DNA of 64,000 nt from the NCBI RefSeq assembly GCF_014640315.1, contig NZ_BMGS01000014.1:32277-96276 (forward strand), read 5' to 3'. Made by a program: the position numbers and the translations under genes. The notes beneath the pieces are model-generated. The model saw nothing but the letters and a program-made list of their open reading frames with translations, did no database searches and was not told the origin of the DNA. This document shows, piece after piece, positions 41,957 to 50,300 of the stretch; positions within the stretch are counted from its first letter, which is position 1, and every line of letters starts with the position of its first letter. This stretch comes from Hymenobacter glacieicola (lineage in GTDB: Bacteria > Bacteroidota > Bacteroidia > Cytophagales > Hymenobacteraceae).

Positions 41957-42099
41957 AAAGAGAACAAAAGGGAAAAATTAAGCACCATGCCAGAAATGGC
42001 GCTAAATTATCTTAATTAACTATGACAAATATGCAACGTTAATACGGGGTTTTGCGTTTAGTAAGTATAAGTAACAAGCAAAGAAACAGTCTTTTACTC
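41957..42099 (+). promoter_or_regulatory. Leader block, copy 1 of a 146-bp duplication
   Basis: From 41957 to the ATG at 42100 the sequence is about 84% identical by my count (123 of 146 with the ATG, no gaps) to 43403-43548. Invariant stretches include AAAGAGAACAAAAGGGAAAAAT, CTAAATTATCTT and TATGACAAATATGCAA. Because both copies end at an ATG and no reading frame spans them, this is a duplicated 5' regulatory region. Confidence 0.75.
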
Positions 42100-42372
42100 A
42101 TGGAAACGCCCGCCGCTCCCGCTCTTACTTCTGGTGAAATGCTCATGGTATCATCGGCCCGCCGCAACCTTCGGCAAGCCCTGAACCATCCGGCATTCAC
42201 GAAGGAGCGCCGCGAGAAGGCCGAGGCCCTGATTGCCGCCAACACCAACGCGGCCCAGCTCATGAAGTGGAAGCTCTTAGCCTTGAAGGAGAGCGAAGCT
42301 TGGGAAGATACCACGCTGCAAAAGGAAGCCGAGGAACTAGGCCCGGCCGCTCATCCTGACTACTTGTCCTAA
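42100..42372 (+). CDS. Small helical protein upstream of ardC, unknown function
   Basis: The ATG at 42100 follows the conserved leader block; an earlier in-frame start at 42052 lies inside that block. The 90-residue protein is helical, with S-S-A-R-R-N-L-R-Q-A-L-N-H-P-A-F and K-W-K-L-L-A-L-K-E-S. I recognise no family. It precedes the ArdC gene by 31 bp and is probably co-transcribed with it. Confidence 0.6.
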   Translation: METPAAPALTSGEMLMVSSARRNLRQALNHPAFTKERREKAEALIAANTNAAQLMKWKLLALKESEAWEDTTLQKEAEELGPAAHPDYLS

Positions 42373-42403
42373 CCCGCAACCCTCACCACTAAGTCACCTC
42401 GAT

Positions 42404-43294
42404 ATGGAAGCTGCAACCACCTTCGCCCCCCGCGCCGACGTGCAGGAAATCATTACGAACCGCATCATTATGGCCCTCGAAAACGGGGTTACGCCGTGGA
42501 AAAAGCCGTGGAACGCCGCCAGCGGTGCCCCCCGCAACTACCGCAGCAAGCACGTATATACCGGCATTAACGCCCTGCTGCTTGGAATGCTGCCCTATGA
42601 GCAGGCATACTACCTGACTTACAAGCAGGCCCAGGAGCTAGGGGGCCAGGTGCGCCGGGGGGAGAAAGGGATGCCGGTAGTATTCTGGAAAGTGACCAAG
42701 AAGGAGGACGCCGAGGGCAACGAAAAGAAGTCGGCTTATCTGCAATGCTCAACCGTGTTCAACGTGGCGCAGATTGATGGGATAGAGTGGAAGTTCCCCG
42801 AGGTGCCCAGCCGGGAGCACACGCCCCAGCAGGCCGCCGAGCAGATTATTGCCGGTTACGTCGGTGGCCCCCGCATCCAGTACAGCGACAGCGAAGCCTA
42901 TTACCGCACGAGCACCGACACCGTGACCATGCCCGAGGCCAGCAGCTTTCACACGGCCGAAGATTTTTACCTCACCACGTTTCACGAGCTGGTACACTCG
43001 ACCGGCCACAGCAAGCGCCTCGACCGGGCGACGCTGACCGAAAAGGCTGCTTTCGGCAGCCCGACCTATGCCAAGGAAGAACTGGTAGCCGAGTTGGGGG
43101 CCGCTTTCCTGAGCAATACCGCAGGGCTTGACCTGAGCGTGACCGAGAGCAACACGGCCAGCTATGTAGAAAGCTGGTTGCAGGCTCTACGCAACGATAA
43201 GACGCTGATAATATCAGCCGCCAGCCAGGCACAGAAAGCCCTCAACCACATTCTAGGGGTTGTGCCCAGCTACGAAGCCAGCGAGGCCGAGTAG
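42404..43294 (+). CDS. ArdC-like antirestriction protein
   Basis: The 296-residue protein has an N-terminal ArdC-type ssDNA-binding domain (about 10-130: I-I-M-A-L-E-N-G-V-T-P-W-K-K-P-W and N-Y-R-S-K-H-V-Y-T-G-I-N). A zincin-like metallopeptidase domain follows with H-E-L-V-H-S-T-G-H from His194 and E-E-L-V-A-E-L-G-A-A-F-L downstream as the third-ligand region. ArdC proteins protect incoming single strands from restriction and in IncW plasmids enter the recipient. This copy lacks the KRGPx[LF] tail and ends in Y-E-A-S-E-A-E. A terminator follows. Confidence 0.9.
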   Translation: MEAATTFAPRADVQEIITNRIIMALENGVTPWKKPWNAASGAPRNYRSKHVYTGINALLLGMLPYEQAYYLTYKQAQELGGQVRRGEKGMPVVFWKVTKKEDAEGNEKKSAYLQCSTVFNVAQIDGIEWKFPEVPSREHTPQQAAEQIIAGYVGGPRIQYSDSEAYYRTSTDTVTMPEASSFHTAEDFYLTTFHELVHSTGHSKRLDRATLTEKAAFGSPTYAKEELVAELGAAFLSNTAGLDLSVTESNTASYVESWLQALRNDKTLIISAASQAQKALNHILGVVPSYEASEAE

Positions 43295-43355
43295 GGCAGG
43301 AGCCAGCGCCGGCCGGAGCCATCCGGCCGGCCCAGGGCCGCGACAAAAGGAAAAG

Positions 43356-43380
43356 AGCCCCTCCCAGCGCAGGAGGGGCT
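43356..43380 (+). terminator. Terminator after ardC-like gene
   Basis: Arms 43356-43364 (AGCCCCTCC) and 43372-43380 form a 9-bp GC-rich stem with a 7-nt loop and a T6 tract. It lies 61 bp after the ArdC-like stop. Confidence 0.85.
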
Positions 43381-43402
43381 TTTTTAGTGCCCCAACCACC
43401 CG

Positions 43403-43545
43403 AAAGAGAACAAAAGGGAAAAATCAAGGTCCGTGCCAGAAACGGAGCTAAATTATCTTGATTAAATATGACAAATATGCAAACTTAACGGGTTATTTTG
43501 CGTTTAATAAGTATAAGCAACGAACAAAGAAACAGCCTTTTAGCC
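43403..43545 (+). promoter_or_regulatory. Leader block, copy 2 of the 146-bp duplication
   Basis: This is the second copy of the regulatory block found at 41957-42099, ending at an ATG (43546). It sits directly after the ardC terminator, as a separate promoter region would. Without strong conservation of the coding sequence behind it, the block seems maintained for regulation. Confidence 0.75.
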
Positions 43546-43681
43546 ATGCTTAGCGAAGCTTTTGATTTAGCCCCCGGAGATAGTAGCCGCTGACCGTTAC
43601 GACCCCGCCGACGCAGCCGAAACGCCCACCCCAGCCAGCGCCGCCGACGTGGCCGCTTGGAAAGCTAACCCTTGGTTCTAA
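43546..43681 (+). pseudogene. Short gene with one-base insertion in a C run
   Basis: From the ATG behind leader block 2 the frame reads M-L-S-E-A-F-D-L-A-P and then stops at 43591-43593. Removing one C from the C5 run at 43571-43575 joins it to a frame reading P-E-I-V-A-A-D-R-Y-D-P-A-D and ending W-K-A-N-P-W-F at 43681, a 44-residue acidic protein. The family is unknown. A real frameshift and a homopolymer sequencing error are both possible. Confidence 0.5.
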
Positions 43682-43717
43682 CCGCCTTTTTCGCCTCACC
43701 TCAGCCGCCTTACTCTT

Positions 43718-44119
43718 ATGAAATCCGCCCAAACCTTCTGCCCCGCTCGTCGCATTCCCGCCGCCCGCTTGGAGCGCCTGAGAGCCAGCAACGCCGCCAA
43801 ACGGCAGGCCCGCCAGGATGCCGCCGCGCAGCTGACCAACCCGGTGCCCGAGTTCGAGGCCGCGCCCCGCTTAACGCTGCTGCCCGGTGGCTTGCATTGG
43901 TCGGCCCAGCAGCCGGTGCCCGCAGTCGGGGCCACAGTGGCCGTGCAGGAGCCCGGCACGAACCTTTGCCACTTCCGACAGGTGAAGGGCTACACCCATG
44001 CAGCGGGCTTTTTGGGCCTCGTAACCGAAGCCGCGCCCCAAGGCAAGACCAGCCGCCGCAAGCAGGCCAACCCCCGTGCCGGAGTGGTATTCGGCAGCCA
44101 ATTAGCCCTTGCCGCCTAG
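43718..44119 (+). CDS. Small plasmid protein, unknown function
   Basis: The 133-residue protein has a basic helical N-terminus (A-A-R-L-E-R-L-R-A-S-N-A-A-K-R-Q-A-R) and then a beta-rich part with L-P-G-G-L-H-W-S and V-P-A-V-G-A-T-V. The same elements in the same order (L-P-A-G-L-K-W-S, V-P-A-I-G-A-R-V, a G-[FY]-L-G strand and F-G-x-x-L) occur in the next gene, so the two share a small domain. It lies in the likely leading region downstream of ardC. Function is unknown. Confidence 0.55.
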   Translation: MKSAQTFCPARRIPAARLERLRASNAAKRQARQDAAAQLTNPVPEFEAAPRLTLLPGGLHWSAQQPVPAVGATVAVQEPGTNLCHFRQVKGYTHAAGFLGLVTEAAPQGKTSRRKQANPRAGVVFGSQLALAA

Positions 44120-44159
44120 CCCCCAGCTCATCTTCTCACTATACCCTTTTCCCTTCGAT

Positions 44160-44513
44160 ATGATAACCCCAGCCCCCGCCTCCCAGCAGCCCCAAATTAG
44201 CCCCCTAGATTGGGCAGGTGACCCCGAGCAGTGCCCGAAGTGGATAGGCTACCCCACCCGCGCCGGTTTACCGGCTGGCCTTAAGTGGTCGGGCAAGGGT
44301 GAGGTGCCCGCCATCGGTGCCCGCGTTCATATCTACATGAACGACTTCGGCCCGGCCACCGTGCGCGCCTATTTTTACGCTGACGGTTATTTGGGGGTGC
44401 TTTGCCAGCTAGATACGATGCCGGAGCGTCTAGCGCAGCACGGCGTAACGCTAGGGCATTTTTTCGGCCGGGAGTTGGAGCCCTACACGCCCGGCCCCGC
44501 CGCGCCCGCCTAG
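44160..44513 (+). CDS. Small plasmid protein, paralogue of the gene upstream
   Basis: The start at ATG 44160 gives 117 residues. The pattern L-P-A-G-L-K-W-S-G-K-G-E-V-P-A-I-G-A-R-V, then G-Y-L-G-V-L, then F-F-G-R-E-L parallels the neighbour at 43718, suggesting an SH3-like small barrel. The TAG stop at 44511 is followed in the same frame by the next reading frame (GTG 44514), so a read-through or former fusion is conceivable. I know no function. Confidence 0.55.
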   Translation: MITPAPASQQPQISPLDWAGDPEQCPKWIGYPTRAGLPAGLKWSGKGEVPAIGARVHIYMNDFGPATVRAYFYADGYLGVLCQLDTMPERLAQHGVTLGHFFGRELEPYTPGPAAPA

Positions 44514-45348
44514 GTGCCCGAAGCGGTAGAAATCAGCTCGCAGGAGTACCGGGTAATTCCGGCCCCGCTTTACTACCGCAACCTAGAAACCGGCCGCATT
44601 ACCGTAGTGTACGGCGGGCTGGCTGACTACTACGGTTTTTACGCGTGGAAGCTTTCACCGGCAGGGACCGCCAGGACGAGGCCCAGCTTGCCGACCCGGC
44701 CAATTGGAAGTTCATTCCCGAGCACCACTATTTAGAGGTTCACGAGGCCAGCCACGAGCGCAAGGGGCCGCAGATTTTCGCCCTTCGCGCCGGCACTGAA
44801 AACCAGGTGGACTACCTGACCGAGCAGTTCCCTGGCCCGTACCGCATCCCCGGCGAAGTGCCCTACACCTACGACCGGTACGACACGCTGAGCGCACTTG
44901 CCGAGGCCATGAAAGAGCAGGGCGAACAGTGCCGGGGCCGCATCGTGGAGAAAAACGAGTGGCGGACGTGGGTAGTGTTCGAGGAAGAAGCCTACGGCAG
45001 CGGGGAGTGCCCATGGGTACGCCTAGAGCTGGACTTGGGCCAGACGCCGCTTGACAGCTACGCCTACCTTTCGGGCCGCCGAGCCACGGCCGAGGAAGGC
45101 GAGGGCAACGGCCGCGTTACCCTTTGGCAGCAGCCCAGCAGTCAGTATTACGTGGAAACCGAACCCCGCCTTCACTACGGTCCGAATTACCCCACGCAGA
45201 CCCCGCTGACGCTGGCCGAGGTGCAGGAGCGGTATTCGTTCGACTTCACCCCAACGGCCAGGAGCCCTCCGCGCAGGCTGAGCACGGTGATTGGATTCCC
45301 GACTACCCGCCCCAGGGCGACGAGTTGGCCGAGTACCAGCGCGACTAG
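44514..45348 (+). pseudogene. Unknown plasmid gene broken by two frameshifts
   Basis: Three open segments make one plausible protein of about 277 residues. The first, from GTG 44514, ends L-A-D-Y-Y-G-F-Y-A-W-K. The second continues from about 44650 as F-T-G-R-D-R-Q-D-E-A-Q-L and reaches S-F-D-F-T-P near 45255. The third finishes N-G-Q-E-P-S-A-Q and ends Q-R-D at 45348. The second shift is explained by one missing C in the ACCCCAAC run. The middle part is acidic and rich in Tyr and Trp. No family is recognised. Loss of the gene and residual sequencing indels are equally possible. Confidence 0.5.
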
Positions 45349-45580
45349 CTAGTGCTCCCGGTTTTCAGCGTCCACGCCCACCGGCAGGGCAGCCGGTGGG
45401 CGTGGAAAATGCGCCAGGACCGAGGGTTTGCCGCCAGCACCCGAACCGGAGCCGCCGCCAGCTTCCCCAGAGCTATCCGCGCCGCCCTACGCTCCGAGCC
45501 GCCCCAGCCCCAGGTGCAGGAGCACCAGGCCCCCCCACCAGCAGGCAGCCTAACCTCACTTGTTACAAGTGCGAAATCCT
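45349..45580. other. Intergenic with 13-bp hairpin
   Basis: A perfect 13-bp stem (45372-45384 with 45393-45405, CCACGCCCACCGG) with an 8-nt loop lies 24 bp after the preceding gene. A frame open from 45352 through this region has an Arg/Ala-rich composition typical of a shadow frame, so I do not call a gene. Confidence 0.4.
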
Positions 45581-46321
45581 ATGTTACCGAACCTTCCCGC
45601 CATCGAAACCCACGCCGGCCGCATTGCCATTGGGGCCACCGTCCGCAGCACCCGTTACCGCGACGTGCAGGGCCTCGTGACCGCCATTTATTGGAACGGC
45701 TACGGTTATGCCATCAAGGTAAACGACCGCCACAGCGACGACGCGGGCCAGTACGAGTTACTTTCCGGGCCCACGCACCAGGGCTTTAACTACGTCAATC
45801 CAAACACCCAGCAGGTACTAAGTGGCAAGATAGAGGTGCTACTATTAGGGGAGGGCGACCGGATATATTTTGCCGACACCGCCGAGCAGGCCATTGCCTT
45901 GCTGGCGGCCACCATTGGCCAGCACGACCAGGCCCGCGAAGTCGAGTACCTGAAGCAGCGGGCTGAGGCCGGCCCAGTGGACGAGCTGCGTTGGCGCGGG
46001 CAGGCCGTGGGTAGCCTCGTTGGCCAGCTTGCCTGCGTGAGCACCGGCACCGGCAAGCAGCACCCGGCCCCCAAGTTTCTAGTGGGCGCACAAGTGCATT
46101 TTTTTAGCCCCCACACGACCCACACGGTTAGCGGGCTGGCTTTATACAAAGACCGCCTGAACAGATATATACAACATCAGCCTGTCTTGAGAGTTTGGTC
46201 AAAAATCGCGTTTGAAACTGATGCAAGTTTTTGCGGGGCGACAGAGGAAGTACCATTAGCTTACCGTAGTTATTTGCTGTCGTTAATGGCAAGAGCCACT
46301 TCCAAAGGAAGTGGCTCTTAG
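45581..46321 (+). CDS. Plasmid protein of unknown function, end altered
   Basis: The start at ATG 45581 gives 246 residues. The first half is beta-rich (I-A-I-G-A-T-V-R-S-T-R-Y and V-T-A-I-Y-W-N-G-Y-G-Y-A-I-K-V-N, an SH3-like pattern similar to the two small genes upstream). A helix (A-E-Q-A-I-A-L-L-A-A) and a second beta part follow. After about residue 195 the composition changes abruptly from GC-rich to AT-rich, and the last codons lie inside a hairpin, which suggests the original C-terminus was replaced at a junction near 46160. Function is unknown. Confidence 0.5.
   Translation: MLPNLPAIETHAGRIAIGATVRSTRYRDVQGLVTAIYWNGYGYAIKVNDRHSDDAGQYELLSGPTHQGFNYVNPNTQQVLSGKIEVLLLGEGDRIYFADTAEQAIALLAATIGQHDQAREVEYLKQRAEAGPVDELRWRGQAVGSLVGQLACVSTGTGKQHPAPKFLVGAQVHFFSPHTTHTVSGLALYKDRLNRYIQHQPVLRVWSKIAFETDASFCGATEEVPLAYRSYLLSLMARATSKGSGS
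46291..46319. terminator. Perfect 13-bp hairpin at module boundary
   Basis: Arms 46291-46303 and 46307-46319 pair perfectly around an AAA loop. There is no strong T run on either strand. It overlaps the stop of the gene before it and separates convergent genes, so a terminator role is likely. Confidence 0.55.
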
Positions 46322-46355
46322 AAGAAAGGGAAAGTTGGCCTACTGATAGACTGAT

Positions 46356-46997
46356 TTACTTGACCCTCTTTGGCTGTTTGTTAGATGGCTGATGCCCTTT
46401 ATTCTGCGTTGCCAAGTAATCCATTAGGGGTGGTAAGCCGATGGCCATTCGCCGTTCATCCACTTTGGCCGGTTCAACCAATGGCTTACGTACTTGACGG
46501 CCCATTTCATTTCCTTCATATACCAACTGCGTCCCGTACACTTGGGCTCGCCCTGCTGCCAATTCCACTTGATCCAAGAGTATCGCGTAGGCGCTTGGGT
46601 CGGCTCCTTTACCAACTAGCGGTTTCATCCGGTGAAGCACTCGCTCCTGAAACTTAGGTTGCTGCTTACATTGTGCAACCATTAAAGTATAACGTAAGGA
46701 GCTTGCGGACCCAACTTTTGTTTCATCCGGAAATCCAACCTCTTTCAGCATACCTTCCAGTACGGCTTGGTGTCGCTGCAGCAACGCTTGATAGGTGATG
46801 TGTAGCTGTTGACGGGAACTATCTGCCGAAGCTGCAGTGATAGCTTGTTGCACTTGCCCTTGTGCGGTAAATAAGCTATCAACTAAACGTTGAACCTTCG
46901 GTAACTGTACTGCCGGCGTTTGGGCTTGTGCCACATAATGAAGACTACCTAACAAGCATAGGCTACTAAGTACCATTTGGATGCTGCGCATAATCAT
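46356..46997 (-). CDS. DUF6624-like secreted protein
   Basis: The start is placed at 46997 (M-I-M-R-S-I-Q-M-V-L) because the -7 element at 47015-47022 would put transcription start near 47008, inside the longer reading frame from 47012. The protein has a signal peptide (about 1-25, ending AQAQ). A helical body with H-Q-A-V-L-E-G-M-L-K-E-V-G-F-P follows, then V-G-S-A-S-S-L-R-Y-T-L-M-V-A-Q-C, Y-G-T-Q-L and V-D-E-R-R-M-A-I-G-L-P-P-L-M-D-Y-L, the closing signature of DUF6624. Function is unknown. It is divergent from the second RHS locus. Confidence 0.7.
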   Translation of the reverse strand: MIMRSIQMVLSSLCLLGSLHYVAQAQTPAVQLPKVQRLVDSLFTAQGQVQQAITAASADSSRQQLHITYQALLQRHQAVLEGMLKEVGFPDETKVGSASSLRYTLMVAQCKQQPKFQERVLHRMKPLVGKGADPSAYAILLDQVELAAGRAQVYGTQLVYEGNEMGRQVRKPLVEPAKVDERRMAIGLPPLMDYLATQNKGHQPSNKQPKRVK

Positions 46998-47014
46998 ATT
47001 TGTTTTGAACAAAA

Positions 47015-47022
47015 CAAATATA
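47015..47022 (-). promoter_or_regulatory. -7 element for the DUF6624-like gene
   Basis: On the minus strand the sequence is TATATTTG, identical to the -7 element of the RHS promoter at 15030. No TTG at 19-21 bp is evident. It decides the start codon of the DUF6624-like gene. The rest of the gap to 47394 is AT-rich and should hold the promoter of the rightward RHS operon, which I could not pin down. Confidence 0.5.
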
Positions 47023-47394
47023 CACGTATCTGTTAAATTATTAAAAGGAGTGATAAAATAATGGTGAAATGTAACTAAAAAAATATGTTGTATGATCTTT
47101 AGAACAGTTATTCGTGTGATTCAAGCCAATTTCTGTAGCTTTGATAAAGCTCCCTGCCATCTGAAATTCCTTAAATTACTAATTACTTAAAAGCCTTCTT
47201 GCTTACATGTTATCAATGGCAATTATTTGATATACAGTAGTATTTGTGTGTAACAATAATTTTTGCTTCCGCATTTTCCTTGCGAGGAAAGCGTCTGCCA
47301 AAATCGCCCCATTTGTTTAAAGCCCTCGAACAGCTGCGCTGACCTTATGAAGTGTTGGCGCAGTTTGACTTATGTCTTCTAACTTGTTTTGTGA

Positions 47395-50300
47395 ATGAAG
47401 CACTCTTACTTAATCTTTAAACGGATTAGCCTGTATTGTATTTTTTTATTACTCACGCACGCTGGGTACGGGCAAAACGAAGGGCAGGAAGGCACCTCAA
47501 ATCCCGCTTTTTCAGTCCCTTCCAATACAGGCAAAGCGGGTGGGTCTGTTACGCTCGGAGGAATTCCGGTGAACCTGTATACGGGTACTGCAAGCCCCGG
47601 CGTGGCTCTGTACACACTGCCTAGTCGCAGCCTTTCCGTTCCTCTATCTTTAGTCTACACAGCCGGCAATGGGGTGCCCGTAGTTAGTCAAGCGTCGGAA
47701 GTAGGAACAGGCTGGCTGCTTAGTGCCGGTGGGGAAATAACCTGCGAAGTGCGGGGTGCCCCCGATGAATTAGCCACAACCGATAAGAACTGGTTGGCAG
47801 ACCTTGCTCAGCATACCAACAATGTTCGTTGGATCCAGGACAAGCTGTGTGCAGGCGAAGACAGCGAATACGATTTATACCATGTCTCCGCTATGGGATT
47901 ACAGGTGGATTTCGTTGTGCGGGGCCCTCATGGACAGTACAATATGACAGATGTGTATGTTCTGAATGATCGGCAAGCAACAGTTACTCCCCAATTTGCT
48001 TCCTGGGGAAATAAACGACGCATTGTTGCTTTTACTGTCACGGATGGGACCGGTACCCAATATATATTCGACGAGTCTACACAAACTCGCGTTCGTAGCC
48101 AAACCCGGGTGGTTGCAAATGGTACGCTATGGCCTGCGTCGGACATTACGTATACTTCCACCTGGCGCTTAACCCGAGTTACTAGTCTTGGTGGAGATAA
48201 CCTGTATTTTTCGTATGATATCGGCAATGCTACGCCAACAGTCTATAAATCGTATCAGACTCGGTTTCTCGCCTACAGTAAGTGTAATGCCGATGGCAGC
48301 GGTGGCAACTGCCACATGATTGAGACAACATTGACTGGGCCGTCAGGTCAGACAACCAAGGTTTCCCCAACAACCGATCAAGCCAGCCCCGACTACGAAA
48401 CGACGGTAACCGTCTCTAACCCTTACGTGGCACGCGTGGCTGCGATTCGGTCGGAAGCGGGTTCCGTACGCTTCATTCGCGGCAGTCACGCACGCAGGGA
48501 CAAGCCGGGGGAATACGCTCTCACGGCCGTGGAAGTGTATAACCGGGCGAACCGGCTTGTCAAGCGCTTTTCCTTCGGATACGACTATTTCGGCCCAGCA
48601 GCCACAACTAATGCGCAAGCACTGCGTCTCAAACTGACCTACGTCCGAGAGCAAGCAACCGGTTGTGCCGCGGTCACCACCCGGTTCGACTATAAAGACA
48701 TGATCAGCGCGTATCGGCGCGATTACTGGGGCTATTTTACCGTGCCGGCTCCTCCCCGTTCCGATCCATTTGCGTTGACGCCCAATGCCGATGCCATGCA
48801 GAGTTGTATTCTGTATCGCATCAGTTCCAGTACAGGCAGTTCCACCACGTTGGAATACGAACCCCACGTTGACAAGCTTGGCACCACGCTGGGGGGACTC
48901 CGAGTTAAGAAAATTACGGTGTACGATGGCTATCGCTCCAGTGCAAATCAAGTATTTGAGGTTGGATATACAGTCTTTGACCGCATGAATCCCGGTTTAG
49001 TGGGCGGGCCGTCATCCGAAATAGTCCTGCCTCCCCGCTACCAGGAGTTTCAAGAAATTCGTCAGCAAGGGAGCAGCTTGTGCAACAGCTCGGACGATAT
49101 AGTCAGCAAGTATTGGTACAGCAGCAGTGAGCCGCTGCAACCGATTTCTCCTGACTACGTGGGCTACAAATGGGCCCAGATAAAATTTCCTAATGGGAGC
49201 CGCTCCGTGTTTAAGTTTACGAATCAGGCGGATTACGGCGATACCTACGACTATGCTTCCACTAAACTAAGCACAAACCCTTATGCGAAGGATGAGCCTT
49301 GCCACGGGCGACAAGTAAATATTCCGGCCGAATCAACCTTGGGCTGCGGCCAGGGGGATCCGCGTTCCCCGCAAAACCGAGGGACTTATGCTCCGCTTTA
49401 CCCAGGCGAGCGCTCCTATGGCATACTGAGCAGTGCAGCGCACCGGCGGGGCATTCTCCTGGAGCAGGTCGATTTAGACTCGGAAAACCGGCCGGTTACC
49501 CTGGTAGAGAACGCGTATGATTTTTCGCAGCGTGATGTAGTCTTGCGGTCGGCCGTTGTTGGCAAGGAGCAGGAAGTATTTGCGTACGAAATCTTCAATT
49601 ATTACTACAATATTAAGTTCTATCAACTGGAGCGTGCGTGGATTCCGCTCCAGCAGCAACTGGTCACTTCTTATGATCAACGACGGGGAAATTCGCTAGC
49701 TATCGCGCAAAGCCAACAGCTGACTAAGTACGGCTATGCTAACTTTATGGTAGCCAACATGGTTGTCAGTAACCCAGCCGAGGGTAAAGAATATAAAACG
49801 GTCCTGACCCGGGTAGCGGATTATGCCCCCTCCCCGTATACCACCAACCCTACGTTTCTACCGGGTATTGGAGAATTGTATTACGGAGGCAGCCTCGCGA
49901 CAATTGTCGGGACAGACCAGTTTATCAAACCCTCTGCAACCGGAGCCTGGCAGCACATCTTCCAGACGGAAAAAGAATACTTCGCCCATAATGGTAAGCC
50001 GCTGCTCAGGCGCACGATGAGCTACGACTACGTGGCCGGTGGAACCCAACCGACGGGCCAGGCCAACGTAGCCGCTGTCGAATACGACGAGCAGGGCAAC
50101 CTCACGAATGTGCTTAGCACGGCCGGACTATACGGAGGCACGATTTGGGGCTATAATCGCCTGCTACCGATTGCCAGTGTTGTAAATGGACGGGTAAGTA
50201 CGCCGGGCAGCGGCTCTACTGGGATTGTCACGGCCGGTCACACCAGCTTTGAAAACCCCGATGATGATGGTTGGTCGACCGGCACCGTTGTTACGACTGA

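Noticed and set aside
42404..43294. ArdC-like protein as a sixth tailed substrate
   Set aside because: ArdC enters recipients in other plasmids, but this protein ends in an acidic A-S-E-A-E with no KRGP motif.
44511..44516. The 44160 gene and the 44514 frame as a single gene with an amber stop
   Set aside because: The frames are contiguous, but the first part ends in a Pro/Ala-rich tail typical of a natural C-terminus and the second starts a new folded region. Without homologues I kept them separate.
45352..45789. A 145-codon frame between the frameshifted gene and 45581
   Set aside because: Its second half is a shadow of the real gene at 45581 and its first half spans a perfect hairpin with Arg/Ala/Pro-rich shadow composition.
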